From Magnetospirillum sp. 15-1 (GTDB lineage: Bacteria > Pseudomonadota > Alphaproteobacteria > Rhodospirillales > Magnetospirillaceae): DNA of 64,000 nt. The stretch covers positions 62,001 through 126,000 of the forward strand of contig NZ_FXXN01000018.1 in NCBI RefSeq assembly GCF_900184795.1. The letters run 5' to 3'. Shown piece by piece: positions 35,283 through 43,183 of this stretch; position 1 is the stretch's first letter, and each line of letters begins with the position of its first letter. The notes under the pieces are model-generated. The model ran no database searches, was not told the origin of the DNA, and saw only the letters and a program-made list of their open reading frames with translations. Both the position numbers and the translations under genes were made by a program.

Positions 35283-36131
35283 GCTGTAGTGACATTTTAG
35301 TCATTTGAGCCAGAACATGATGCTGGCGAGCTTTACGAAGCCCAGGAAATTGGCGGCGATCTTGTCGTATCGGGTTGCGACGCGGCGCCATTGCTTGAGT
35401 TTTGCGAAGAAGCCCTCGATGCCCCATCGCTGCTTGTAGGCGATCCGATCGTAGGCGTGCTGGTAGTTGCGATGGCGGCGCGGCGGAATGACCGGCTCGC
35501 CGCCTTGGTCGAGGATGAGGTCATGCAATCGGTCGGCGTCATAGGCGCGGTCGGCGAGGACTTGATCGGCCTTCAATCCCCGGATCAGATCGCAGGCTGG
35601 TGCCATGTCATTCTGCTGGCCGGGGCCAAGTTCGAAGCGAACCGGCAAGCCCAGGCTCTTGGGCGTTCTCGGGGCGGCTTCGGAACCAAACTCCACGCCG
35701 TAGTCGATGCGCTGGGCTTGCGGTCCCCCCTTTTACGCCGTGCCCCGGCGGCTTGCGCGTTGGCTCGGATGACGGTGGCGTCGATCATCATCCATTCAAG
35801 GTCTGGATCAACCGACACAGCCTCGAATATCCGGTCGAAGACGCCCTGCTCGATCCAGCGGTAATAGCGGCGTTTGGCCGTCTGATAGGGGCCAAACTTC
35901 TCCGGCAAATCTCGCCATCGCGCACCAGACCGTGCCACCCACAGGATGGCGTCGAAGAAGCGGCGGCCATCGCTACGCGGGCCACGCTTTCCCTTCCGGC
36001 CTCCGGGCACAAACTCCCGCAGCCGCTCCCACTGATCATCGCGCAGAACTTCGCCGTCCAAGACCGACCTCCAAAAATCAGTCTTGAATCACATCTCGGG
36101 CGCCAAGGGAATCCTAAATTGTCACTACAGC
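35283..36131 (-). mobile_element. IS5-family (IS427-like) insertion sequence
   Basis: 849 bp. Terminal inverted repeats: GCTGTAGTGACA at 35283 and its complement TGTCACTACAGC ending at 36131, extending imperfectly inward (TTTTAG versus ATTTAG). It is flanked by the 4-bp target duplication CTAG (35279-35282 and 36132-36135), the usual target of this group. The transposase is on the minus strand. An internal 57-bp segment is inverted (see findings), so this copy may not make active transposase. Confidence 0.93.
35301..36061 (-). CDS. IS5-family transposase, two frames joined by -1 frameshift, with inverted internal segment
   Basis: OrfA (36061-35585) carries the N-terminal DDE part (DDQWERLREFVPGGRKGKRG, MMIDATVIRA with the first Asp). 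OrfB (to 35301) carries the rest (QVLADRAYDADRL with the second Asp, VIPPRR, RWGIEGFFAKLKQWRRVATR with the Glu). The frames differ by -1, and a run AAAAGGGGGG (35725-35734, minus strand) at the expected place is a plausible slippery site. Between them 57 bp (35655-35711) are inverted, replacing the conserved GRSRGGFGTKLHAVVDALG segment with unrelated residues while keeping the frame open. The protein is probably inactive. Confidence 0.85.
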
Positions 36132-36445
36132 CTAGTGATCCCGGCGGCCATTCCGCAAACCGTCCAGACGCCGGAAGTCCTGCTGGTCGTCATGATTGCG
36201 TGGGGCGGCTTTGCCGGGTCCCTCTACAATATCAGCCTGGCGATGTTGGCCGACCGCTTCAAGGGGACGGAGCTGGCCGCCGCCAACGCCGCTTTCGGCA
36301 CGCTGTACGCCTTGGGCAATCTGTTCGGCCCGCTTCTGCACGGCATGGCGATGGATTGGGCCAATCCGCAAGGACTGATGGTGAGTGCGGCTCTCCTGTT
36401 CGCCCTTTTTCTGGGGGGTGCCCTGCGGCCTGCGCGGAGGGCGCA

Positions 36446-37192
36446 GTGATTGGAAAAAGCATTGTCTCTCCCTGCATGCTCCAGGGGGCGGCCGAGGATT
36501 TCCGGCAGGCGGCGGGAGTGGACGATCTTTGGTCGCGGCTGCGCCGCCACCTGGACACCGGCTCCATCACCAACGTGCAATACGGATTTGGCGCCCTGCC
36601 CGAGGGTAAGGAAAAAAAGCTGACCATTCTCGACTCCTTCGTTCCCGGCTATCTCGATGCCAAGATCGGCGAAGGAGTGCTCGAACATGATGTGTTCGTG
36701 CGGACCGGTTTCGCCGGAACTAACCCCACGATGTGGAGCGATACTAGCCGCCTGCCCGACCTCTCTCCCGAAGCTAGGCGATCCCTGGATATCGATTGGG
36801 ATTTAGGCGTTACCTGCGGCGTCAGCATTCCCCTGCGATTCGCCGGCGGCTTGGGCGCCGGACTGATCGGCCTCCATGCCGGCGGCATGTCGTGGGGCGA
36901 GTTCGACCGGATATGGACCGAATTCGGCATGACGTTGACGGCTGTCGCCAACGCCTTCGACACGGCTCTGCGTGGCGACCATGTGGGGGAGTTGTTCCCC
37001 CTCACCTCCCAGGAACGGGAATGCCTGCTGTGGTTGGCGACTGGCCTACAACAAAAGCAGGTGGCCGACCGTCTGCGCCTGACCGACAAGCAGGTGGAGA
37101 AGCGGCTGAAGGAAGCGCGGCGCAAGCTGAAAGCGGTCACCACCACTCAGGCAGTGGCCAATGCCCTGATCTTCGGCCTGATCGATCCGTGA
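36446..37192 (+). CDS. LuxR-family regulator with autoinducer-binding-like domain (tandem copy 1)
   Basis: 248 residues from the GTG at 36446, which has GGAGGG upstream and overlaps the MFS stop; this start gives exactly the length of the downstream paralogue. Residues ~20-165 resemble the LuxR-type ligand-binding domain (DLWSRLRRHL, FGMTLTAVANAFDTAL). Residues ~185-248 are the LuxR helix-turn-helix (LTSQERECLLWLATGLQQKQ, LTDKQVEKRLKEARRKLKAV). No luxI-type synthase is in the window, so it may be a solo sensing an exogenous signal. Translational coupling to the MFS gene suggests the two were one operon before the IS arrived. Confidence 0.85.
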   Translation: MIGKSIVSPCMLQGAAEDFRQAAGVDDLWSRLRRHLDTGSITNVQYGFGALPEGKEKKLTILDSFVPGYLDAKIGEGVLEHDVFVRTGFAGTNPTMWSDTSRLPDLSPEARRSLDIDWDLGVTCGVSIPLRFAGGLGAGLIGLHAGGMSWGEFDRIWTEFGMTLTAVANAFDTALRGDHVGELFPLTSQERECLLWLATGLQQKQVADRLRLTDKQVEKRLKEARRKLKAVTTTQAVANALIFGLIDP

Positions 37193-37204
37193 CACGAGGC
37201 TTGA

Positions 37205-37951
37205 ATGAGTGAAGAAGCGCCCGCCATGTCCAAATCCGTCACGGAAGCCGCCGCCGACTTCACCAAGGCTCATGACGGCAACGATCTTTGGTATCGCCTG
37301 CATCGGCAACTTGAGCGTTTCGAAATCGGGGAGGCCATCTATGGCACCGAAGCGGCCCCCGATCCGGAGCGCGAGGTCATTCCGATCTTCAATTCCATCG
37401 ACCCGTCCTGGCTGGAAGACAAGTTATCCAACGGCCTGTTCGAATGTGACGAATACGTTCGCGCCGCCCGCATCGACATTACCCCCATGCTGTGGAGCGA
37501 CATGGCCCTGATCAAGGCCATGTCGCCCACAGCCCGGAAATCCTTCTCCCTGGACCTGGATTACGGAATTCTGACCGGCGTCAGCATTCCCATGCGATTC
37601 GCCGGCGATTGGGGCGCCAGTTCCATCGGTCTGCATGCCAATGGTCTGACCCTGCCCGAGTTCGACCGGATATGGGCGAACCACCAGTCCTCCATCATCG
37701 CCATTGTCAACGCATTCGATACCGCCATGCGCGGCAGCCATGTGAGTGAGCTGTTTCCACTATCTCCCCAGGAGAGGGAATGCCTGCTGTGGTTGGCGGC
37801 TGGTTTGCAACAAAAGCAGGTGGCCGACCGTCTACGCCTGACCGACAAGCAGGTGGAGAAGCGTCTGAAGGAAGCGCGGCGCAAGCTGAAAGCGGTCACC
37901 ACCACTCAGGCGGTGGCCAATGCCCTGATCTTCGGCCTTATCGACCCCTGA
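37205..37951 (+). CDS. LuxR-family regulator with autoinducer-binding-like domain (tandem copy 2)
   Basis: 248 residues, starting 12 bp after copy 1; an internal ATG at residue 8 (MSKSVTEA) is an alternative start. Same plan as copy 1. The ligand-binding halves differ substantially, while the DNA-binding C-termini differ by about one residue over the last 60 and by only a few bases over 37048-37186 versus 37807-37945. The two proteins should therefore bind the same DNA but respond to different ligands. Confidence 0.85.
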   Translation: MSEEAPAMSKSVTEAAADFTKAHDGNDLWYRLHRQLERFEIGEAIYGTEAAPDPEREVIPIFNSIDPSWLEDKLSNGLFECDEYVRAARIDITPMLWSDMALIKAMSPTARKSFSLDLDYGILTGVSIPMRFAGDWGASSIGLHANGLTLPEFDRIWANHQSSIIAIVNAFDTAMRGSHVSELFPLSPQERECLLWLAAGLQQKQVADRLRLTDKQVEKRLKEARRKLKAVTTTQAVANALIFGLIDP

Positions 37952-37972
37952 TCACCCACAGTTACCCTTGAT

Positions 37973-38023
37973 AATCCCCCATTTCCGCCGGCCACGGGCG
38001 TCACGGGGGAAATCCCCCAATTG
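37973..38023. promoter_or_regulatory. Cluster of GGGGGAAATC / AATCCCCCA elements
   Basis: Upstream of the mini-LuxR gene are AATCCCCCATTT (37973-37984) and a near-palindrome made of CACGGGGGAAATC running into AATCCCCCAATTG (38002-38023). The sequence TCACGGGGGAAATC at 38001-38014 is identical to 33281-33294 upstream of the OmpR-type regulator, and the complementary form lies at 34416 upstream of the MFS gene. It is a candidate shared operator, perhaps for the LuxR proteins. Confidence 0.45.
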
Positions 38024-38080
38024 CCCCCATTGCCGGTGGGACATTACCTTCCGTGCTGTCTCTTATTTGATGTAAGCGCG

Positions 38081-38308
38081 ATGACCGATTCCAGTTCGAC
38101 GCCGTCTCTGTCTCCCCGGGAAAAGCAATGCCTGTTCCATCTGGCCCGGGGGTTGCGGGTTGATGCCGTGGCCGAGGCCATGGGAACCACCTCCAAGACC
38201 GTGGAAAAGCAGATCACCTCCGCCCGCGCCAAGCTCGGTGCGGCAACCCGCGAACAGGCCATCGCCATCGCCATCCGGAACAATCTGCTGAGCGGAGAAG
38301 AGGGCTGA
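38081..38308 (+). CDS. Mini LuxR-type HTH protein
   Basis: 75 residues from the ATG at 38081. It consists almost only of a LuxR/GerE helix-turn-helix (LSPREKQCLFHLARGLRVDA, MGTTSKTVEKQITSARAKLG) with no sensor domain, like GerE-type regulators. It follows the two full-length LuxR regulators and the GGGGGAAATC cluster. It may act as a constitutive partner or competitor at their sites. Confidence 0.8.
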   Translation: MTDSSSTPSLSPREKQCLFHLARGLRVDAVAEAMGTTSKTVEKQITSARAKLGAATREQAIAIAIRNNLLSGEEG

Positions 38309-38319
38309 TGCCAAGCGCC

Positions 38320-38553
38320 CTACGGCAACCGCAAGCGCACGCCTTCGCCCTGCGTCCCGCTGGTGGGCAGGAAGTCGATGCCCGCGCTTTCCAGCGCGGT
38401 CTTCACGGCGGCAATCGTGGACAGGCGGGGATCGACCTGTTCGCCCTCCAGGCGACGCAGGGCGTTGACCGAAATGATGGCGCGGTCGGCGAGGTCTTGC
38501 TGGGACCAGCCCAGCAGTGCGCGGGCGGCCCGTATCTGGCGGGCGGAAATCAT
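38320..38553 (-). CDS. Small XRE-family transcriptional regulator
   Basis: 77 residues from MISARQIR at 38553. Cro/C1-type helix-turn-helix (RALLGWSQQDLADRAIISVN, ALRRLEGEQ) followed by AVKTALESAGIDFLP, a tail common in short alphaproteobacterial XRE proteins. It converges with the mini-LuxR gene. Two perfect direct repeats 40 bp upstream of its start are likely autoregulatory operators. Confidence 0.85.
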   Translation of the reverse strand: MISARQIRAARALLGWSQQDLADRAIISVNALRRLEGEQVDPRLSTIAAVKTALESAGIDFLPTSGTQGEGVRLRLP

Positions 38554-38592
38554 GCCCGCAGGATTGCGGCACCGCGCCGCATGCAAGAATAC

Positions 38593-38627
38593 AAATGGTG
38601 TTTTTCATCCTTGAAATGGTGTTTTTC
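38593..38627 (-). promoter_or_regulatory. Paired direct repeats upstream of XRE gene, probable operator
   Basis: AAATGGTGTTTTTC occurs twice on the plus strand (38593-38606 and 38614-38627), identical over 14 bases with a 21-bp period, two helical turns. It sits 40-75 bp upstream of the XRE start and 86-120 bp upstream of the autotransporter start, so the XRE protein could control both. Confidence 0.55.
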
Positions 38628-38712
38628 GCCACCTATCGTCGCACAAACTGCCTAATAGTGTCGTTTGTCACCCGCTGGTGTGGGGGCGGACTTGCAAGGG
38701 GGGATCGTTCTC

Positions 38713-41436
38713 ATGCGTGCTTTCAACCGTTTCCTGCTGGCCGGAACATCGCATCTGGCAATTCTCGTGATGGGCGCCGGAGGGGCGTGGGCGGATTGGG
38801 AAGCGGCCCAGACCAATCCCACTTCCCCCGTTGCCGGCCCTGTTACCGGTCTCAATGCGGCCAACGGCACTGACGGAACCGCCGCCATCGGGGAAGATCC
38901 CGCCGTGAACGGCACCCACGGCAACAGCAGCGCTGGTATTCTCGTCACCAACAGCAATGCCAGTCTCACCGTGAGTAGCGGCAGCGTGACCGGCGGTATC
39001 GGTGGAAACGGTGGTGCCGGAGCGGGCAACGGGTCCATCGGTGGCGATGGCGGGAGCAGCGTTGGCATTATGGTGATCGGTCAGAATGCCCAGATCACCG
39101 TCCGCTCCGGCGCTACGGTTTCGGGCGGGACCGCTGGCGCGAAGGGAAGCGGCGGCCTCTACGACGGTGGAAGTTACGGCGTCCGGGTCGAGGGTGCCAA
39201 CACGAGCGTGACCGTCGAGTCGAACGCCACTCTCACCGCCAACGGGACGGGCGTTTCCGTGGCCAACGGCCTCTATTTGCAAGCGGCAAACGTGACGGTC
39301 GTCAACCGTGGGACTATTACGAGCGCCTCGAACCAAAACTCGCAAACCGGCGCCCTTGGAATGGGGGATCAGAATTCCAACGCCACCATCACCAATTACG
39401 GCAGCATTATCGGAAATGGGACATCTGCCGTTGACAATTGGAGTGGAACGGCCTCGCTGACCAACGCTTCCGGTGGCGTCATCGAAGGGAGGACGGCAAT
39501 TCATGCCGGACCGACCGGCAGTCTGACACTGGTCAACAATGGTACTATCCGCGCAACTGGCAACGAAACAGCGATCTCGCTGAGCGATTCGACTCAAGAG
39601 AACTCCATCACCAACAACGGCACCATCATTGGCGATATCCAACTGGGTGTGGTCAGCGGCAGCGACCATTTAGTCTACCTGAATAAGGGCAGCACCCTAA
39701 CCGGCAGCATCTATGCCTTGCAGTCCGGTGAAGGCAATGTGGTCGTCGGCAATTCGGGCGCAGGCATCGTCACGTTGAATGGCGATATTGGCGACGTCGG
39801 CACGCCGATTCACTCCTTGACCGTAGCCAACGGTGCTACACTGAAATTTGCTCAAGATTCCAAGATTTATGCCGGAGGTATTAGCTCTTCCAACGGCATG
39901 ACTTTCGACTTCGATACATCTCGGATCGAGTATCATTATTATAGTTCAGTTGGCTACACAGAGACTGATAGCGGCGCTGGTTATTTCAAAACCACCATCA
40001 ATGCCAATACCAGAAAGCACGGTTACATTGTGGTATTTGCCTAAAATGGCGGCGCCGGCTCCAATGTTCATGTGCCGATCATTGTTCCTACCGTCGTTGG
40101 AGCGGTGACGACTGGCTCGCAATACGTGATTATGCAAGATATTCCGGGGCGCACGGCTTCGAATAGCCTCAGCGTCATCAATTCCGGCGGCTATCGTTGG
40201 ACGATCAGCCAGGTAACCGGCACGGGACAGGCCGATACCGACGGTGTCAGCATGGTAAACGGCTCAAACAACATCGTCATCACCGCCGACCATCAGAACG
40301 CCGCTGGCGCCGCCAGCGGCACCAATGGTGCTGGTGTTGCCGCCATCGCGTCGTATTCTGGTGGCAACGCGGCCATGACGGCGCTATCCCAAGCCGTCAA
40401 CAACCTGACCTCCGCCGCCGAGATCGAGAAGGCCGGTGCCCAGTTGCGCCCCTCGGCCAACGGCGCCACCGCCCAGGCGGCGCTGGGGGCGGTGGGCCAG
40501 GCGGTCAACACCATCTCGGTGCGCACCGACAGCGTGCGCTCCGCCTCGGCCGAGACCGGCGGCGGCACGGGTGTTTCCTCGGGCGAAATGCTGCGCGGCC
40601 TCGGCGTGTGGACCCAGGCCTTCGGCTCGGTCGCCACCCAGGATCGCCGCTTGGGGATCGACGGCTATACCGCCGACACCTATGGACTGGCCTTCGGGGC
40701 CGACGCCAAGGTGGCCGAACCGCTGCGCCTCGGCCTGTCCTTCGCCTATGCCCGCACCGGCGTCGATGACGCCGGTGCGCGCGAGGGTTCGGGCCAGACC
40801 ATCAATTCCTATATCGGCAGCCTGTACGGCACCTATACGGCGCCACGCTGGTACCTGGATGGGGCGGTGACCTACGGCCATCACAGCTATGACGGCACCC
40901 GCGTCATCAACATCGCCGGTGCCGCGCGGCAAACCGCCAAGTCGTCCTATGGCGGCAACCAGTACGGCGCTAAGGCCGAACTGGGCGTGCCCTTCGCCGT
41001 GGGGGCGGGCGTCACCCTGACCCCGCTGGCCGGCCTTGCCTACAACCACCTGCGCCAGGACGGCTACACCGAGAAGGACGCCGCCGCCGCGCTGACCGTC
41101 GGCTCGTCCAACACCGATTCCATCAAGTCCAGCCTGGGCGCCAAGGCGTCGGCCACCATCGCCCAGTGGCGCGAATGGAACGTCAGGCCCAACGCGCGGG
41201 CCGTCTGGAGCCACGAGTTCAACACCAAGGCCCACGACCAGACCTCGGCCTATGTGGACGGCGGCTCGTCCTTCACCAATACCGGCACCGATGCGGCCAG
41301 CGAGTCCTTCACCCTGGGGCTTGGCGTCGACCTGGCCTCGGTGCGCAACACCACCCTGTCGGCCAAGTACGACGCGGGCCTCAGTGACCGCTATGTCAGC
41401 CACACCGGGTCGCTCCAGGCCAGGATGGAGTTCTGA
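38713..41436 (+). pseudogene. Autotransporter adhesin split by one in-frame stop codon
   Basis: Start at 38713 gives a signal peptide ending GAGGAWA. The passenger is Gly/Asn/Thr/Ser-rich beta-helix sequence (VTGGIGGNGGAGAGNGSIGG and similar). A TAA at 40042-40044 (codon 444) stops translation; the same frame continues without shift (NGGAGSNVHVPI) through the rest of the passenger and a ~280-residue outer-membrane beta-barrel (TPLAGLAYNHLRQDG, LSAKYDAGLSDRYV) ending in Phe, as barrels do. With the stop only a 443-residue secreted passenger fragment would form, unable to cross the outer membrane. The cause could be a true nonsense mutation, phase-like switching or a sequencing error. Confidence 0.8.
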
Positions 41437-41438
41437 GC

Positions 41439-42275
41439 ATGAGGCGGCGGACGGTCTCTTTCCTCGTTGTGCTCGCTCTGGCGGCGCTGAGCGGGTGCGC
41501 CACCCTGGACCGTGACGCCAACGCGGATGCCATCGCCGGGCCGGCCGGCATGCAGCGGATGATCATCAAGACCGATCTATTCGTCCTGACCACCTTTGCC
41601 CGCATCCGCGATCCGGGACGGCCCGTCACCATCTATGTCGAGGGCGACGGGCTGGCCTGGCTATCACGGACCGAGCCGTCACAGGACCCCACGCCGCGCG
41701 AGGCGCTGGGGCTGCAACTGGCCGCCCTTGATCCGTCGCCCAACGTGGTCTATCTGGCCCGTCCGTGCCAGTTCACCGCCAGAGCCAAGAATCCCGCCTG
41801 TGATATTCCCTATTGGACGGGCAAACGCTTCGCTCCAGAGGTGATCGCTTCCATGGGACAGGCAGTGAGTCAAATCGCCGCCCGGGTGCCGGGGCAGAAG
41901 ATCAACCTCGTCGGGTATTCCGGCGGCGGTGCGGTCGCTGTGCTGGTGGCGGCGAACCGCCAGGACGTGGCGACCATCCGAACCGTCGCCGGCAACCTGG
42001 ATCACGCCGAGGTCAACCGGCTCGCCAAGGTCTCGCCGCTTTCCGGCTCCCTCAATGCCATCGACATGGCAGGTCAAGTGGCGAAAACACCGCAAATCCA
42101 TTACAGCGGCGCCGCCGATACGGTGGTGCCGCCCGCCATCGCCGAACGCTTCCGGGGCGCCGCTCCGTCCCCCTGCATTGCCACAAAAGTGGTTGCCGGT
42201 GCTTCCCACGAGACCGGATGGAAAGAGCGATGGACCACATTGGTCAACATCCTTCCAACCTGTATGCCGTCCTGA
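41439..42275 (+). CDS. Alpha/beta-hydrolase lipoprotein
   Basis: 278 residues. Signal peptide with the lipobox LSGCA, so the mature protein should be lipid-anchored. It has an alpha/beta-hydrolase plan: nucleophile elbow GYSGGG, an acidic residue near HYSGAADTVVPP and a His near VAGASHETGW. Substrate unknown; such proteins are often esterases. It starts 2 bp after the autotransporter stop, so it was probably co-transcribed with it. Confidence 0.75.
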   Translation: MRRRTVSFLVVLALAALSGCATLDRDANADAIAGPAGMQRMIIKTDLFVLTTFARIRDPGRPVTIYVEGDGLAWLSRTEPSQDPTPREALGLQLAALDPSPNVVYLARPCQFTARAKNPACDIPYWTGKRFAPEVIASMGQAVSQIAARVPGQKINLVGYSGGGAVAVLVAANRQDVATIRTVAGNLDHAEVNRLAKVSPLSGSLNAIDMAGQVAKTPQIHYSGAADTVVPPAIAERFRGAAPSPCIATKVVAGASHETGWKERWTTLVNILPTCMPS

Positions 42276-42314
42276 GAGACTCTGCCCCGGCCGGCCCGGG
42301 TCGACGAAAAGCTC

Positions 42315-42330
42315 TTGACCGATCAGTCAA
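42315..42330 (+). promoter_or_regulatory. TetR operator upstream of tetR-type gene
   Basis: TTGACCGATCAGTCAA, an imperfect 16-base palindrome. The same sequence with two changes (TTGACCGGTCAGTCTA) is found in the opposite orientation at 43112-43127 before the efflux genes. The pair is a strong candidate for binding by the TetR protein between them. Confidence 0.65.
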
Positions 42331-42376
42331 GCACATACTACCCTGAATGAGATTTGATTTTCTGGGACGTTTCTCC

Positions 42377-43000
42377 ATGGGCCGCCCGTCGCCCGACACC
42401 AAGCAGATTTTGATCGATACCGCACTGGCACTGATCTGGATGAGCAGCTACGGCTCGGTCAGCGTCGATGACATCTGCAAGGCCGCCGGAGTGAAGAAGG
42501 GCAGCTTCTACCACTTCTTCCCGTCCAAGGTGGATCTGGCCGTGGCCGCCATGGAGCACTCCTACCACGAGGTCAAGCCGCTCTACGACACCATCTTCTC
42601 GCCCGACACCCCGCCGCTCCGGCGGTTCGAGCGCATGATGGAGGTGGTGATCGAAAAGCAGACCGAGACCTTGGAGAAATACGGCCGGGTCTGCGGCTGT
42701 TCCGACACCTCGCTGGGATGCGAGATGGCGGGTTTGGAGGAGCGCATCCGCATCAAGTTCGAGGAATTGGCGAGCCGTAAGAAGCGCTATTACGAAAACG
42801 CCCTGCGCGACATGGTGGCCGAGGGAACCCTGCCCCCCGACACCGACGTCAAGGCCAAGGCCCACGAGATTTTCGCCTATCTTCTGGGGCAGATGACCCT
42901 GGCCCGGATTCAGAACGATCTGGACCTGCTCAAACGCGATCTGAGGCCGGGCCTGCTGGGACTGCTGGGTATTCAGGATAAGGCCGTTTCTGCCGCCTAG
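42377..43000 (+). CDS. TetR-family repressor of the efflux operon
   Basis: 207 residues from MGRPSPDT at 42377; an ATG at 42347 gives a longer form without a better ribosome site. The N-terminal TetR helix-turn-helix is clear (VSVDDICKAAGVKKGSFYHF FPSK). The helical ligand domain contains a Cys pair (GRVCGCSDTSLGC) that might sense redox or electrophiles. It precedes the RND operon on the same strand, separated by a terminator, and matching operators lie before both. It therefore probably represses itself and the pump. Confidence 0.85.
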   Translation: MGRPSPDTKQILIDTALALIWMSSYGSVSVDDICKAAGVKKGSFYHFFPSKVDLAVAAMEHSYHEVKPLYDTIFSPDTPPLRRFERMMEVVIEKQTETLEKYGRVCGCSDTSLGCEMAGLEERIRIKFEELASRKKRYYENALRDMVAEGTLPPDTDVKAKAHEIFAYLLGQMTLARIQNDLDLLKRDLRPGLLGLLGIQDKAVSAA

Positions 43001-43078
43001 CGTACCGTTTTGCCATTGCTTTGCCGACCGGGCACCATGCCGCCCGGAAGAGTTGGACGGGGGCCGCCGCGCCCCACG

Positions 43079-43100
43079 CCGCCCGAGGGCGGTATTTTTT
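43079..43100 (+). terminator. Intrinsic terminator after tetR-type gene
   Basis: Stem CCGCCC (43079-43084) and GGGCGG (43087-43092) with a 2-base loop, followed by TATTTTTT. It separates the repressor transcript from the efflux operon. Confidence 0.75.
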
Positions 43101-43111
43101 GGATCATCGAC

Positions 43112-43127
43112 TAGACTGACCGGTCAA
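43112..43127 (+). promoter_or_regulatory. TetR operator upstream of RND efflux operon
   Basis: Reads TTGACCGGTCAGTCTA on the minus strand, with the perfect 10-base core TGACCGGTCA. It matches the site at 42315-42330 in 14 of 16 positions and lies 57 bp before the adaptor start, a repressing position. Confidence 0.65.
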
Positions 43128-43183
43128 ATACTAGGGTATTATGCCTCCTGGCCTGCCGGTCATAGACATCGAAGGAGTTTTCC

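Larger units (their letters stand above)
34454..36449 (+). pseudogene. MFS transporter gene interrupted by an IS5-family element
   Basis: The N-terminal part (34454-35282) and C-terminal part (36136-36449) encode one major facilitator with about 12 membrane segments. Hallmarks are the MFS loop motifs VGILADRFGKARIM in the middle and LADRFKGTELAAANA later. Removing the IS and one CTAG copy joins the halves in frame (codons cta-gtg-atc at the junction) to give an intact 380-residue protein, so the insertion is recent and excision would restore the gene. As it stands the first half ends 26 bases inside the IS. Substrate unknown; the family resembles small YcaD/quinolone-type exporters. Confidence 0.85.
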
